Part shown: one piece after another, positions 9,391 through 18,495 of the stretch
Layout of the letters: each line of letters begins with the position of its first letter
Position numbering within the stretch: the stretch's first letter is position 1
NCBI GenBank assembly: GCA_963738375.1
Contig: CAVTWL010000004.1
Span: 1,550,001-1,614,000, forward strand
Direction of reading: 5' to 3'
Origin: Bog-159 sp963738375
GTDB taxonomy: Bacteria > Acidobacteriota > Terriglobia > Bryobacterales > Bryobacteraceae
DNA length: 64,000 bases
The notes under the pieces: model-generated
Seen by the model: the letters and a program-made list of their open reading frames with translations, nothing else
The model's database searches: none
Told to the model about the DNA's origin: nothing
Position numbers and translations under genes: made by a program

Positions 9391-9800
9391 AGTCCAGTTG
9401 CCGCACAATTTTCCTGCTCCTGTAGTATCATTTCAACGATGAATGTCCGCTGCCCCGAATGCGTCCGGCTTTGGGAAATCTACTTCGCCATCTCCGTCGA
9501 AGAGTTCAGCGCACAGGAGCAGCTTTCGGCGGCGAAGCAAGAGAACGGGGGCTTGGAGCGGATTTGCACGGCTAGGCGTGATCATGGCGGCCCTTGAGCG
9601 TGACCTTGCCAGCGCATCTGAGAGAGTTGCCGAGCACCGCGCGACGCACCGTTCGGCTACTTCGTGAGGGATTGCCGATTCGCGCTTTCCGGGTGTAGAC
9701 TACGAGACGCGCTACGGAGAAGCGGCCTGGCCAGTTTCATGGTCTGAGCGACGGAGGGAATAGCCTACCGGGCGAAGCGGGGCCGCTTCGGCACCGGTTA
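9391..9800 (+). repeat. 410-bp dispersed repeat, copy 1 (other copy 21682-22091)
   Basis: The two copies differ at only about eight positions by eye. The unit carries the small CPxC protein gene near its left end and about 130 bases of noncoding DNA containing GGGGCCGCTTCGGCACC at its right end. No terminal inverted repeat, transposase or obvious target duplication is visible. The right edge lies within 4 bases of the stop codon of the truncated ECF sigma gene on the opposite strand. Confidence 0.88.
9439..9666 (+). pseudogene. small CPxCVRLW-family protein, copy 1, frameshifted
   Basis: The gene starts MNVRCPECVRLWEIYFAISV exactly like the intact copy at 21730-21957. It carries an extra T at 9563-9565 (GATTTGC instead of GATTGC), which shifts the frame after about 43 codons and loses the conserved ALERDLASASERVAEHRATH end. 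It is therefore probably inactive. It lies inside the 410-bp repeat. See the entry at 21730 for the family description. Confidence 0.75.
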
Positions 9801-9803
9801 GAT

Positions 9804-10355
9804 TCAGAATCTCCAATCAAATTCGTCGTCATCGAACATTATGGTCTTGATAGACACTCCCAATACCTCGGCCACTTCGTCTTCGGTCAGCCCCGCGAAA
9901 GAGTGCAGTTCCACCACCTGCGCCTGCCGCGGATTCAACTGGCCAAGGCGATCCAAAGCCTCGCCGAGTGCAATCAACTGGGGCAGGTCCCGGCAGATCG
10001 CGGGGCCCTGCTCGTCAAGCGAAACCTTTCGATGCTCGCCGCCTTGACGCTGGCTACGGTGCCGACGAGCGTGGTCCACCAAAATGCGGCGCATGCAGCG
10101 CGCCACGGTACAGAACAAGTGCTTTTTGTTCTCCCAGTAGAGAGCCTGGTCTTCGAACAAACGCATATAGGCCTCGTGCACCAAAGCTGTGGCCTGGAGC
10201 GTGTGATCGGGACACTCCCGGCGCATGTAAGCTTGCGCAACTTGTCTCAATTCGTTGTAAACCTGTGCGAACAGCTCCTCTGGCGACTCGGTTTGCGACT
10301 GGTAAGTTTGGAGGATGTTTTGTTCGACGTTGGTCCAATCCGGGCTTCCGGGCAT
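9804..10355 (-). CDS. ECF sigma factor (TIGR02999-like), truncated in the sigma-4 helix-turn-helix
   Basis: From the ATG at 10355 the protein reads MPGSPDWTNVEQNILQTYQS. It then shows sigma-2 (YNELRQVAQAYMRRE, ATALVHEAYMRLFE, FCTVARCMRRILVDHARRHR) and the start of sigma-4 (LNPRQAQVVELHSFAGLTED, EVLGVSIKTI). It ends in an acidic tail (MFDDDEFDWRF) where the family normally has a basic recognition helix (xRDWxxAKAWL). The stop codon is 4 bases from the edge of the 410-bp repeat, so the 3' end was probably replaced when the repeat arrived. DNA binding at the -35 element is likely impaired. An upstream in-frame start at 10454 is less likely. Confidence 0.8.
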   Translation of the reverse strand: MPGSPDWTNVEQNILQTYQSQTESPEELFAQVYNELRQVAQAYMRRECPDHTLQATALVHEAYMRLFEDQALYWENKKHLFCTVARCMRRILVDHARRHRSQRQGGEHRKVSLDEQGPAICRDLPQLIALGEALDRLGQLNPRQAQVVELHSFAGLTEDEVAEVLGVSIKTIMFDDDEFDWRF

Positions 10356-10622
10356 AATAAATTCTACGCGATTACAACCGCGAGCGCGTTGGACCTTCAA
10401 ACTCGGGCCGCCCGGCTCAACACTTCGCCAACGGACGCGTATGAACGACGGCACCAGCGCCGTTGTAGATTCCCCGCGAGGCCAGAGATCCGCATAGCTC
10501 TACAATCTGCAAGGAGCGGACAAGTACCAGACAGAGCGCGATGACACTCGTTAGACGGGTACGTTACACGGGGCGCTCCGACGGTGTCGGGGAGCCCCGG
10601 GTTATCGAATCATCTGTGGGTG

Positions 10623-11147
10623 CTACTGGTCGTCCTCGTCACCCTCGTCTTGGTCGGTACCTGCCTGCTCGCCGTCTACGTCTTGCACGAAGGTGAGTTG
10701 TACCGACACGTCGGGAAACTGCGGGTTGTACAGGTAGTAATTTCCGTCCTGCCCCATGCCGACGTAGAGAAAGTCGTGGATCGTCCAATTTCCGGGGATT
10801 GGGCCCGTCATGCCGAACCAGCCGCCGTTGAAGTTGAAATACATTTCACCGCCGATGAACCTGCAGTCGCATCCCGCAAAATGGAACCCGTGCGCAACCC
10901 CGTAATGGGCGGCGAAGTATTTAGGGCTCATGGGGGCTGCGGCTCGAGGGCGGCTGTACGTCACGCCGTGAGTACTTCGGTCCCCCGTCCGGACATTGCG
11001 TCGAGGTCCCTCTGTCTTGCCGACCCGGACCGGTTGCTTAACTTTGGTAACAGTTTGGCGCTGCACGAGCGGCACGCGGATCTGTGCCGCCTCCATCACT
11101 CCAGCCGCAGAGAGTATCATAGCCGCCACCATCATTTTGTTTTTCAT
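10623..11147 (-). CDS. secreted hypothetical protein with acidic C-terminus
   Basis: A 174-residue protein with a signal peptide (MKNKMMVAAMILSAAGVMEA), a basic proline-containing middle (VGKTEGPRRNVRTGDRS) and an aromatic, glycine-rich domain. The domain contains FHFAGCDCRFIGGEMYFNFN and NWTIHDFLYVGMGQDGNYYL. The tail is strongly acidic (GTDQDEGDEDDQ). I do not recognise the family, but signal peptide, composition and single clean frame support a real exported protein. A GGA-rich site precedes the ATG. Confidence 0.7.
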   Translation of the reverse strand: MKNKMMVAAMILSAAGVMEAAQIRVPLVQRQTVTKVKQPVRVGKTEGPRRNVRTGDRSTHGVTYSRPRAAAPMSPKYFAAHYGVAHGFHFAGCDCRFIGGEMYFNFNGGWFGMTGPIPGNWTIHDFLYVGMGQDGNYYLYNPQFPDVSVQLTFVQDVDGEQAGTDQDEGDEDDQ

Positions 11148-11246
11148 CGTTTGTCCTCTTTCTGGGCCGTTGTTTGTCAGCCTCGCTCTGATATGCGAAG
11201 GAAGCCGGAAAAAAGGGTAAAATCTTTTTCAATTGGCTCTGCCGTC

Positions 11247-11567
11247 TTAACCAGCGGCCATCGCCGGCGCGGCGGCGCGGGCGGCGGTCGCGGTGGTGCT
11301 CGGCACGGAATCGCGATTTTCAGCGGTTTTGGGTAGTATATCGAGCCCGGCGGCTCCCATCGCCTCCATGGCCAGATCGAAAAGCAGCGGCTCATGCTGC
11401 CTGAGGGCCAATAATCCTTCGCTCACGTATCGCAATTCTCTGGCCGCATGCTCGATCGCAGCCCGATGCCGCCGGTAGAAATATCCGAATCGTTGCAGAA
11501 AGGCACAAGCATTGGTGACGCACGGCCAAATATGGGTCAATTCCGCCGCTAATGGATCGATGCCCAT
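11247..11567 (-). CDS. small hypothetical protein (106 aa)
   Basis: From an ATG at 11567 the frame gives MGIDPLAAELTHIWPCVTNA followed by a helical, aromatic segment (FLQRFGYFYRRHRAAIEHAA) and LFDLAMEAMGAAGLDI. The C-terminus is Ala/Thr-rich and may be non-native. No signal peptide or motif is seen. It lies between the secreted protein and the truncated zwf and is transcribed away from zwf. The amino-acid pattern is protein-like but I cannot name the family. Confidence 0.4.
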   Translation of the reverse strand: MGIDPLAAELTHIWPCVTNACAFLQRFGYFYRRHRAAIEHAARELRYVSEGLLALRQHEPLLFDLAMEAMGAAGLDILPKTAENRDSVPSTTATAARAAAPAMAAG

Positions 11568-11642
11568 TGCAACCTTCGATTGCGATATCGCCCATTGTGG
11601 CGGCTTTAGGGAAGTGGATGCGGCCAGGCACGGAGATCTCCG

Positions 11643-12020
11643 ATGACCCGCTCCCCATCGGACGCGCTGGTGGTCTTCGGCATGACGGGCGACCTGGCGC
11701 ACAAGATGATCTTTCCCGCGCTGTATGCCATGGTCAAACACGGGAACCTCAAAGTTCCCGTAATCGGCGTCGCTCTGCCTAAATGGAGCGATGCGCGTTT
11801 GCATCGCCGCGTGACGGACAGCATCGAACGATCAGGCGGGATCGACGACCAGCAAGCCCTCCGCCATCTGTTGTCGCAGTTCAGGTACGTGAGCGGCGAT
11901 TACGAAGACCTGAACACGTTCGCCGCGATCAAAAAGGCACTGGACCCGGCGCGGCGCCCGGCGCACTACCTGGCTATTCCGCCGTCGCTGTTCGAAACGG
12001 CGATCAAGGGACTGTCCCAA
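11643..12020 (+). pseudogene. zwf: glucose-6-phosphate 1-dehydrogenase, N-terminal fragment
   Basis: The frame begins MTRSPSDALVVFGMTGDLAH, the Rossmann nucleotide-binding start of glucose-6-phosphate dehydrogenase, and continues through YVSGDYEDLNTF to HYLAIPPSLFETAIKGLS. There the similarity stops, at about residue 125 of an enzyme usually near 490 residues. The conserved EKPFG substrate-binding segment and catalytic His are absent. The remaining codons to 12146 run into the 3' end of the aldo/keto reductase gene on the other strand. It cannot encode an active enzyme. Confidence 0.85.
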
Positions 12021-12062
12021 CCGGCCACAGCAGTTATCCAATTCTTTCTGTCGCGTGTATGC

Positions 12063-13070
12063 TCAAGCTGGCAATTCCTCGACGCTTGGATAACCGTGCT
12101 GTTTGCGGCCGATGTCACCGTCATACTTCTTGCTGGTCTTGAATAACTCCAGACGGCCATCTGAAGCGTCCAACCGGCAGCGGTCGCGCAGCTGGTTCAT
12201 TTCGTTCGGGCTGAGCGGCTTTAACCCCGATGCGATTTGGAGGTTTTGACGCAGGATCCCCAGCGATTCCATGCCGCTGATGGTCACCGCCACGGGCAAG
12301 CTCATGGCGTAGCGCAATGCTTCGTCCGGAGTTACCGCGCCCTCCGCGACCAGCTCGCCGCTGCCGCCCATGCTCTTCATGCCCAGGGCCGCCATACCGC
12401 GGCGGTTCACTTCGGGGAGCACCTGCTGCTCAAAGCTGCGGAAAGTCGCGTCCAAACAGTTCAAAGGCATCTGCACGGTATCGAAAGGAAAACTATGGGA
12501 GAGCATTTTCAGATGAATGGCCGGGTCTTTGTGGCCTGTGAACCCTACCAGCCGCACCTTGCCGTCCTTCTTGGCCTGCACCAGCGCTTCAGCCACGCCA
12601 TCGGGCCTAAAGATTAGGTCCGGATCATTGTCATAGACCACCTCGTGAATCTGCCAGACGTCCAGATGGTCCGTGCGCAGCCGTTTCAGCGATTCTTCGA
12701 GCATCTGAATCGCCGTGCGTTTGTCGCGCCCGTGGGTGCAAACTTTGGTCATTAGGACGACGCGATCACGTTTGCCTGCCAGCGCGGCCCCCATCCACTC
12801 CTCGCTGAGTCCGTCGTGATATTCCCATGCGTTGTCGAAGAAGTTAATGCCGGCGTCGATGGCGGCATCCACTATCTGTCTTGCTTCCGTAGCATCTTTC
12901 GCGGAACCCAGATGATAACCGCCCAATCCCAAAGCGGAAACCTGGATACCGCTCTTCCCCAGGGGCTTTCGCGGAATCGCTCCAAGTGAATCGCTGTTCT
13001 GCGCCATCAGTGTGCTCCCTGCCGCTGTCCAAGCAGCCGTTTCGATGAACGCCCGTCTTGTCGTCTTCAT
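12063..13070 (-). CDS. aldo/keto reductase with Tat-like leader, second gene of a pair
   Basis: A 335-residue NADPH-dependent oxidoreductase of the aldo/keto reductase superfamily. The leader MKTTRRAFIETAAWTAAGST is of twin-arginine type. The barrel starts RKPLGKSGIQVSALGLGGYH and shows the catalytic tetrad: Asp and Tyr in FFDNAWEYHDG, Lys in LMTKVCTHGRDK and His in WQIHEV. Its start codon overlaps the stop codon of the upstream paralogue (ATGA), so the two are translationally coupled. The substrate cannot be read from sequence; an exported reductase would need its cofactor loaded before Tat transport. Confidence 0.88.
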   Translation of the reverse strand: MKTTRRAFIETAAWTAAGSTLMAQNSDSLGAIPRKPLGKSGIQVSALGLGGYHLGSAKDATEARQIVDAAIDAGINFFDNAWEYHDGLSEEWMGAALAGKRDRVVLMTKVCTHGRDKRTAIQMLEESLKRLRTDHLDVWQIHEVVYDNDPDLIFRPDGVAEALVQAKKDGKVRLVGFTGHKDPAIHLKMLSHSFPFDTVQMPLNCLDATFRSFEQQVLPEVNRRGMAALGMKSMGGSGELVAEGAVTPDEALRYAMSLPVAVTISGMESLGILRQNLQIASGLKPLSPNEMNQLRDRCRLDASDGRLELFKTSKKYDGDIGRKQHGYPSVEELPA

Positions 13071-14059
13071 TTTTTTGGTTTCGGAAAAGGGTGCCCGGTG
13101 TTATCGGTCGCCGCCATCATTTCCTGTACTTCCACGGATTTCATATCGAGTGGAAAGCGGTGCGCCAAGCGAGCTTCCGGGTTGTCGAACTTCAGCGAAA
13201 CTTTGTACAGCTCGAAGCGGCCGTCGCCGGCATACTCGCGGACGCGGTCGCGCAGGGACTGCATTTCCGGCGCGCCCATCGGCTGGAACTCGCGCGCGAT
13301 CCGCAGATTTTGCTGCAGGATTTCCGGCTTGTCGATGCCCGTAATGGTGGTCGCAACCGGAAGGCTCATGGCGTAGCGTAGAGCTTCTTCGGCGCTTATG
13401 GCGCCGTGCAGAATGGCGTCACCATGGCCATTCAGGGGCTTCATGCCCAGGGGCGCGATGCCACGCTTGTTCAGTTCCGGAAGCACTTTCCGCTCGAAAC
13501 TGCGGAAGGAAGCGTCGAAGGCGTTCAGCGGCATTTGCACAGAGTCGAAGGGAAAGCCGGTGGCCAGCATCTTCAGGTGAATATCGGGGTCTTTGTGGCC
13601 GGTGAAACCGACGAATCGCACTTTGCCCTGTCGCTTAGCCGTTTCGAGGGCTTCCGCCGCGCCGCCCTTGCGTATAAACAGGTCCGGATCGTTTTCAAAC
13701 GAAACACCGTGGATCTGCCAAAGGTCGAGATGATCGGTCTGCAAGCGGCGTAGGGATTCATCGAGCATGCGCAGCGCAAGGCCTTTGTCGCGGCCATGCG
13801 TGCAAACCTTGGTCATCAGAAAGACGCGATCGCGGATGCCCTTGAGCCCTTTACCCATCCAATCTTCGGTTTTGCCGCGGTGGTACTCCCAGCAGTTATC
13901 GAAAAACGTGATACCGCCGTCCACGGCTTCACGCACCAAGCGAGTTGCAATGGCTTCGTCAGGCGCATCGCCCAAGTGGTGCCCGCCGAAACCGAGCGCC
14001 GAAATCTGAACGTCATGACGTCCAAACTTGCGGAGCGGTAGGTCTGAAGCCTTTGGCAT
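13067..14059 (-). CDS. aldo/keto reductase, first gene of the pair
   Basis: A 330-residue cytoplasmic aldo/keto reductase starting MPKASDLPLRKFGRHDVQIS. The tetrad is visible in FFDNCWEYHRG (Asp, Tyr), LMTKVCTHGRDK (Lys) and WQIHGV (His), and GFTGHKDPDIHL matches the paralogue downstream closely. It lacks the Tat leader of its partner, so the pair probably puts related activities on both sides of the membrane. The next gene starts within its stop codon. The substrate is unknown. Confidence 0.9.
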   Translation of the reverse strand: MPKASDLPLRKFGRHDVQISALGFGGHHLGDAPDEAIATRLVREAVDGGITFFDNCWEYHRGKTEDWMGKGLKGIRDRVFLMTKVCTHGRDKGLALRMLDESLRRLQTDHLDLWQIHGVSFENDPDLFIRKGGAAEALETAKRQGKVRFVGFTGHKDPDIHLKMLATGFPFDSVQMPLNAFDASFRSFERKVLPELNKRGIAPLGMKPLNGHGDAILHGAISAEEALRYAMSLPVATTITGIDKPEILQQNLRIAREFQPMGAPEMQSLRDRVREYAGDGRFELYKVSLKFDNPEARLAHRFPLDMKSVEVQEMMAATDNTGHPFPKPKK

Positions 14060-14616
14060 GTCGCCTCTGGTAACAAGATAGCGATAACTGGAAAATACCG
14101 CAGTGATAAGCTATACGCTCGTTCTTCCGCGGCCCCTCGACGATTAAGATTTCCAAACGCCGCACTAGCGCCAGATCGGTCAGTCCGATTCCGCGCCGTC
14201 CTGGTTAGACGGCGGGAACTCCGGCCATTTCCCGCAAGAGAGCTCGGCTCGCGAAGCGGCCCTGCGCTCCCTTGGCCGGTCCGGAGCTATCTCGGCGAAG
14301 CTGCGGTCTTCCGCAGTAAACGGGCAATACTACGCCATCGACGGACCAGAGTGCGCTCCCCCGCGAACCCGGTTCTTCACCCAGAGCGTTGCGAGGTTTG
14401 TACGGCGCAGTGGCCGTGCTCGCGGAAATGGATGAGTGAGGCAAGAATATCCCCGTCCTTGATCACAGGGAGCGCTGGATTCATCTTGATCCGATTTTGC
14501 TTTAGGATGAAGCGCATATGTGAGCGCCGGTATGTTTGCTGCTGGACACACCGAGCCGACCATAAGAACAATTCCTGCTGATGAGGTGCGGCGGTGTGCC
14601 GCCGATCCCAAAACAC
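14060..14616. other. region without a recognisable gene
   Basis: About 560 bases upstream of the reductase operon. It must hold that operon's promoter near 14060-14110. Several short frames occur on both strands, for example a minus-strand stretch reading MNPALPVIKDGDILASLIHF, but none matches a family I know and none has a supported start. Confidence 0.4.
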
Positions 14617-14815
14617 CTACTTAAGCGGTCCGTTGGAGTTGGGATTGTCCGGAACGGTGGCGGTTAGTATTCCGCTGGCGATCGCCAGGACAGTATCTGC
14701 GGAGCTGTCAGAGTACGTCACCGTGGCATTGCCCGGCGCAAGTGCGACTGGGGAAAGGGCTGAAGCAGCGGGTTCTGAATGTAAGTGCCGTAGGGCAGAG
14801 TGATCACAGCTTTGA
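14617..14815 (-). pseudogene. degraded fragment of an unidentified repeat/adhesin-like protein
   Basis: The minus strand encodes ITLPYGTYIQNPLLQPFP and, one frame over, VALAPGNATVTYSDSSADTV then LAIASGILTATVPDNPN, ending at a stop at 14617. The composition is that of a secreted beta-rich protein, and the two halves join if one base is restored near 14755. There is no start or signal peptide. The assignment is weak. Confidence 0.3.
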
Positions 14816-15107
14816 TGGTAAGAGCGATGCCGACAATTCCTGGCGCATGGCCGCCGGGTCCCTTGCAGGAAATGCAGCTGTTTCTGCTTTACAGAACCGT
14901 CGCACGGCATCCGAATTGCTTGGGGAATGGCGGAGGAGTTGCGCCTAGCCTGCCGCGATTGCGTAGCCGGGCCTGGGGGAACCAAAACATGAAAGTCAAT
15001 GTTGGCTCGAACGATTGGGTCCGAACGAGTGAGTTCCGAGATGAAGGCTACGGTTTGCGGACCCGGCCTCCAGCGGAAACGCCAGCAAGAAGCGGCAAAG
15101 ACTAATC

Positions 15108-15440
15108 ATGGCCCTTGAAGAATACTGACGCAAACGCGATTTTAGGAAAACCCCCGAACCGCCGCCGGGCCGCATCAAGGCGGGTAAGGACGAACTGAGC
15201 TATCTCGTCCAGAAGCACGATGCTACGCGCCTTCACTACGATTTCCGGCTCGAGCTTGGCGGCGTCCTGCTGAGCTGGGCGGTCACCAAAGGCCCGAGCC
15301 TCAATCCCTCCGATAAGCGGCTTGCCGTGCGGACAGAGGATCATCCCCTCTCCTATGGCGCCTTTGAGGGCGTGGTCCCGCAAGGCGAATATGGCGGCGG
15401 AACCGTGATGATGTGGGACGAAGGCACCTGGGAGCCCAAG
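15108..15440 (+). pseudogene. LigD-type 3'-phosphoesterase domain fragment
   Basis: From the ATG at 15108 the frame reads MALEEY, then an in-frame TGA, then RKRDFRKTPEP. After GRIKAGKDELSYLVQKHDAT it shows the phosphoesterase core (RLHYDFRLELGGVLLSWAVT, GPSLNPSDKRLAVRTEDHPL, FEGVVPQGEYGGGTV). The His and Asp residues of the LigD N-terminal nuclease are present. The domain ends abruptly at about 15440 (WDEGTWEPK), where the DUF892 fragment begins in another frame. The nonsense codon and truncation make it a pseudogene. Confidence 0.82.
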
Positions 15441-15688
15441 CACAGCGCGTCGAACACTACGAGATCTCCGCGTACGGCACCGCGAAATGCCTGGCCCGGC
15501 AACTCGGCGCGAACGACGCCGCCAGACTCCTCTCCCACACGCTCGGCGAACAAGAGAGCGCGGACTTCCTCCTCACCGCCATGGCAGAACCGATGCTCCG
15601 ACAGCTCTCCCTCGACGACATCGGCAGGGACGTCAACCTCGAAACGGTCGGCGCAAGCAGCGAGTCACGCAAGAAACCCAGCAAATGA
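15440..15688 (+). pseudogene. DUF892/YciE-type ferritin-like protein, C-terminal fragment
   Basis: The frame reads AQRVEHYEISAYGTAKCLAR, QLGANDAARLLSHTLGEQES and ADFLLTAMAE. This is the last helical hairpin of DUF892 proteins, with the conserved Glu-His pair of the ferritin-like metal site. The N-terminal helices are missing; the sequence instead fuses at 15440 to the LigD fragment. The stop at 15688 looks native, so this is the right half of a recombination joint. It is unlikely to be expressed as a functional protein. Confidence 0.75.
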
Positions 15689-15836
15689 AAGGTCGCATAG
15701 CGACGAAAGGGGTGCGGCGTCCACGAAGGCACCGCCCCCCCACCAAGAACAGACATGAGGCGAGAGGCGGGCCGGGCGTCTCGTCTGATACGATGCAGGG
15801 AGAACCTTCCCAGGAGCACCAATTGCGAGCGATGTT

Positions 15837-17345
15837 TTGACCCCCTCTCTGCCTGTCCGCCCCGTACGGCCGCGTGCCGCAACGGGCATTACCGGTCTTG
15901 ACGAAATCCTGGGCGGTGGCCTTCCCGCGCACCGTCTCTACGTCGTAGAAGGAGATCCTGGAAGCGGCAAAACCACGTTCGCGCTCCAGTTCCTGCTGGA
16001 AGGGGCAAGCCGAGGCGAGCGCGTCTTGTACGTTACCCTCTCCGAGACAAGAGAAGAGTTGCACGATGTCGCAAGCTCACACGATTGGACGCTGGAGGGC
16101 GTCAATCTCCTGGAGCTTGATTCCCTCTCCGAACGGCTCGAAGCAGAGGCGAACTACACGGTCTATCACCCGTCGGACGTCGAACTCGGCGACACAGTTC
16201 AACGCATACGCGCAGAAGTCGAACGCCTCAACCCCGAACGCGTCGCACTCGACTCCGTGTCCGAGCTCAAAATCCTTTCCCAAACCAGCGTGCGGTACCG
16301 GCGTGAAATCCTCGGGCTGAAACAATTCTTCGCAGGAAGAAAATGCACCGTCCTCGTCCTCGACGACCTCACGACGCGCGAAGACGAACAACAACTGCAG
16401 AGCATCGCCCACGGCGTCGTGCGCATGGAGCGAGACGCCCGCGAATACGGCAGCACCCGACGACAACTCCACGTCGTAAAAATGCGCGGCGTCAAGTTCC
16501 AGGACGGACGGCACGATTTCGTCATCAAATCCGGCGGCCTCGAACTGTACCCGCGTCTGTGCGCACCGCAGACCGCCGACGTGCCGCAAGAAGGTGTCGC
16601 GCAGAGCGGAAGTCCCGCACTCGACACCCTGCTCGGCGGCGGCCTCGACCGCGGATCGAGCACGCTCCTTATTGGCCCCTCAGGTTGCGGGAAGACCACC
16701 CTGTGCTCCCACTACCTTCTCGCCGCGCTCCAACGGGGTGAGAACGTCGCACTCTACCAGTTCGAGGAGAGCAAGGAGACCTTCCTGCGACAATCCAGCG
16801 GATTCGGCATGGATTTCAGGCCCCACATCACGGCAGGAACGTTCTCCCTGATCCCGATCGATATCGCAGACCTCTCGCCCGGCGAATTCGCGGCCCAAGT
16901 CCAGCGCGCCGTGGAAGAAAAACACGCGACCATCATTGTGATCGACAGCCTCAACGGGTACCTCAACGGGATGCCCAGCGAACGCTACCTCCTAATCCAC
17001 CTCCACGAACTCCTTGCATACCTGGCACAAAAGGGTGTGGTCACCCTCCTCACGCTTGCACAACACGGCATGATGGGCGTCGGCATGACCACGCCGGTCG
17101 ACGTGAGCTTCCTCGCGGACGCCGTCATCCTCCTGCGCTTCTTCGAAGCCGCCGGCAGAGTCCGCCAAGCCGTCTCGGTCCTGAAAAAACGGCTCGGATT
17201 CCACGAGCGCACCCTGCGAGAAATGAAGATCGGACCCAAAGGCATGGAAGTGGGCGAAGTCCTGGAAGAATTCCACGGGGTCCTCACGGGCGTGCCCCAG
17301 TATCGAGGGAAGAGCAAGCAGCTGCTTGGCGAAAAGAAACCATAA
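15837..17345 (+). CDS. KaiC-like tandem RecA-fold ATPase
   Basis: A 502-residue protein with two KaiC/RadA-type ATPase domains. The first begins TGITGLDEILGGGLP with Walker A GDPGSGKTT (about residues 39-47); the second begins GSPALDTLLGGGLDRG with Walker A GPSGCGKTT (near 280) and Walker B TIIVIDSLNG. The start is TTG at 15837; no better in-frame ATG precedes it. The stop overlaps the histidine kinase start and a response regulator follows, a layout known for bacterial KaiC homologues tied to two-component signalling. No kaiA or kaiB is nearby, so a true clock role is doubtful. Codons are noticeably C-ending, unlike the genes before 14 kb. Confidence 0.85.
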   Translation: MTPSLPVRPVRPRAATGITGLDEILGGGLPAHRLYVVEGDPGSGKTTFALQFLLEGASRGERVLYVTLSETREELHDVASSHDWTLEGVNLLELDSLSERLEAEANYTVYHPSDVELGDTVQRIRAEVERLNPERVALDSVSELKILSQTSVRYRREILGLKQFFAGRKCTVLVLDDLTTREDEQQLQSIAHGVVRMERDAREYGSTRRQLHVVKMRGVKFQDGRHDFVIKSGGLELYPRLCAPQTADVPQEGVAQSGSPALDTLLGGGLDRGSSTLLIGPSGCGKTTLCSHYLLAALQRGENVALYQFEESKETFLRQSSGFGMDFRPHITAGTFSLIPIDIADLSPGEFAAQVQRAVEEKHATIIVIDSLNGYLNGMPSERYLLIHLHELLAYLAQKGVVTLLTLAQHGMMGVGMTTPVDVSFLADAVILLRFFEAAGRVRQAVSVLKKRLGFHERTLREMKIGPKGMEVGEVLEEFHGVLTGVPQYRGKSKQLLGEKKP

Positions 17346-18495
17346 TGTTCCGACGAAGCGCAGCAGAAATGCGCATGATCATCCTCGCGCCTACCGGGCG
17401 CGACGCCGCGCTGCTCGAAAAGACCCTCACCGAAGCGGAGATCGCCACCACGATCGCAACCGACCTGGCAGCGCTCCCCGCGCTCCTGGCCGAAGGCGCA
17501 GGTGGAACGATCATAGCCGACGAAGCACTTCCGCCCGAAACTATCGAAGCCCTCGCGATTTGGCTTGCCGACCTGCCCCCCTGGTCCGACCCGCCCTTCA
17601 TCGTCCTCACCTCCGGCGGCATTCCCAACCGGCAAACTCACCAACGCGCGCAAGAATTACAAGCGCTCGGCAACCTGACCCTGATCGAGCGGCCCGTACG
17701 CCCGGACACCATACGACTCGCAGCCCAAAGCGCGCTACGCGCCCGCATGCGACAGTACGAAGTACGCAGCCGCCAAGAAGCACTGATACAAGCCAACGCG
17801 GACCTCGAACAATTCGCGCACTCCGCAAGCCACGATCTGCGCGAACCCCTGCGCGGCATCGGCCTCACCAGCGACCTGTTACTGCGCGGGAAGGCATGCG
17901 ACGACAGCGCCGGAGAGTTACTGCGTAACATCCAGGGAAGCGTGCGCCGTATGGACCAGCTCCTCAGCGACCTCCTCACGTATGCCCACGCCTCCAGCAT
18001 CACCGAGGAAGAACTCCCCCCGTCCCCGCCGGGCAAGCGCTCCACGCCGCACGCCAAAACCTGGACGTAGCCATACGGGAGAGCGGAGCCACCATCACAA
18101 TCGGGGAACTCCCCGCGATCAGCATCCGCGAGAGCCACCTCGTCCAAGTATTCCAGAACCTCCTCGGGAACGCCATCAAGTACCGCCGCGACGACCAAAC
18201 ACCCACCATCGACGTCACCGCCCGTGCAGCCAACGGGTACTGGCAGTTCACGATCGCGGACAATGGCATCGGAATTGCACCTGCCTACCAGGAGGCAGTG
18301 TTTGGGATGTTCAAGCGATTACACGCTCAGAGCAAGTACGACGGTACCGGCATGGGACTCGCGATCTGCAAACGCATCATCGAGCGATACCGAGGAAAGA
18401 TCTGGGTCGAATCCACACCCGGCCAAGGATCCCGCTTCACGTTCAGCGTTCCCGGAGGAACGAGTGCCCAACACCGCACCAGTGATAGTGATTGA
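17345..18495 (+). pseudogene. histidine kinase with N-terminal receiver-like domain, interrupted by a one-base frameshift
   Basis: Residues 1-130 resemble a response-regulator fold (RMIILAPTGRDAALLEKTL, PPFIVLTSGG). A short helix and an HisKA domain with the phospho-acceptor His in FAHSASHDLREPLRGIGL follow. The frame then ends at 18070, while the HATPase domain continues in another frame: N box VQVFQNLLGNAIKYRRDD, G1 FTIADNGIGIAPAY, G2 GTGMGLAICKRIIERY, ending at 18495. Adding one C to the six-C run at 18016-18021 restores a single kinase. Either this is a real inactivation or an assembly error in a homopolymer. It overlaps KaiC upstream and the regulator downstream. Confidence 0.82.

Noticed and set aside
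9127..9408. 93-codon minus-strand frame after the second BNR-like gene
   Set aside because: It overlaps the 3' end of a real gene, is low-complexity at its end and enters the 410-bp repeat.
15837..17345. A complete KaiABC circadian clock
   Set aside because: Only a KaiC-like protein is present; kaiA and kaiB are absent, and KaiC homologues with other roles are common.
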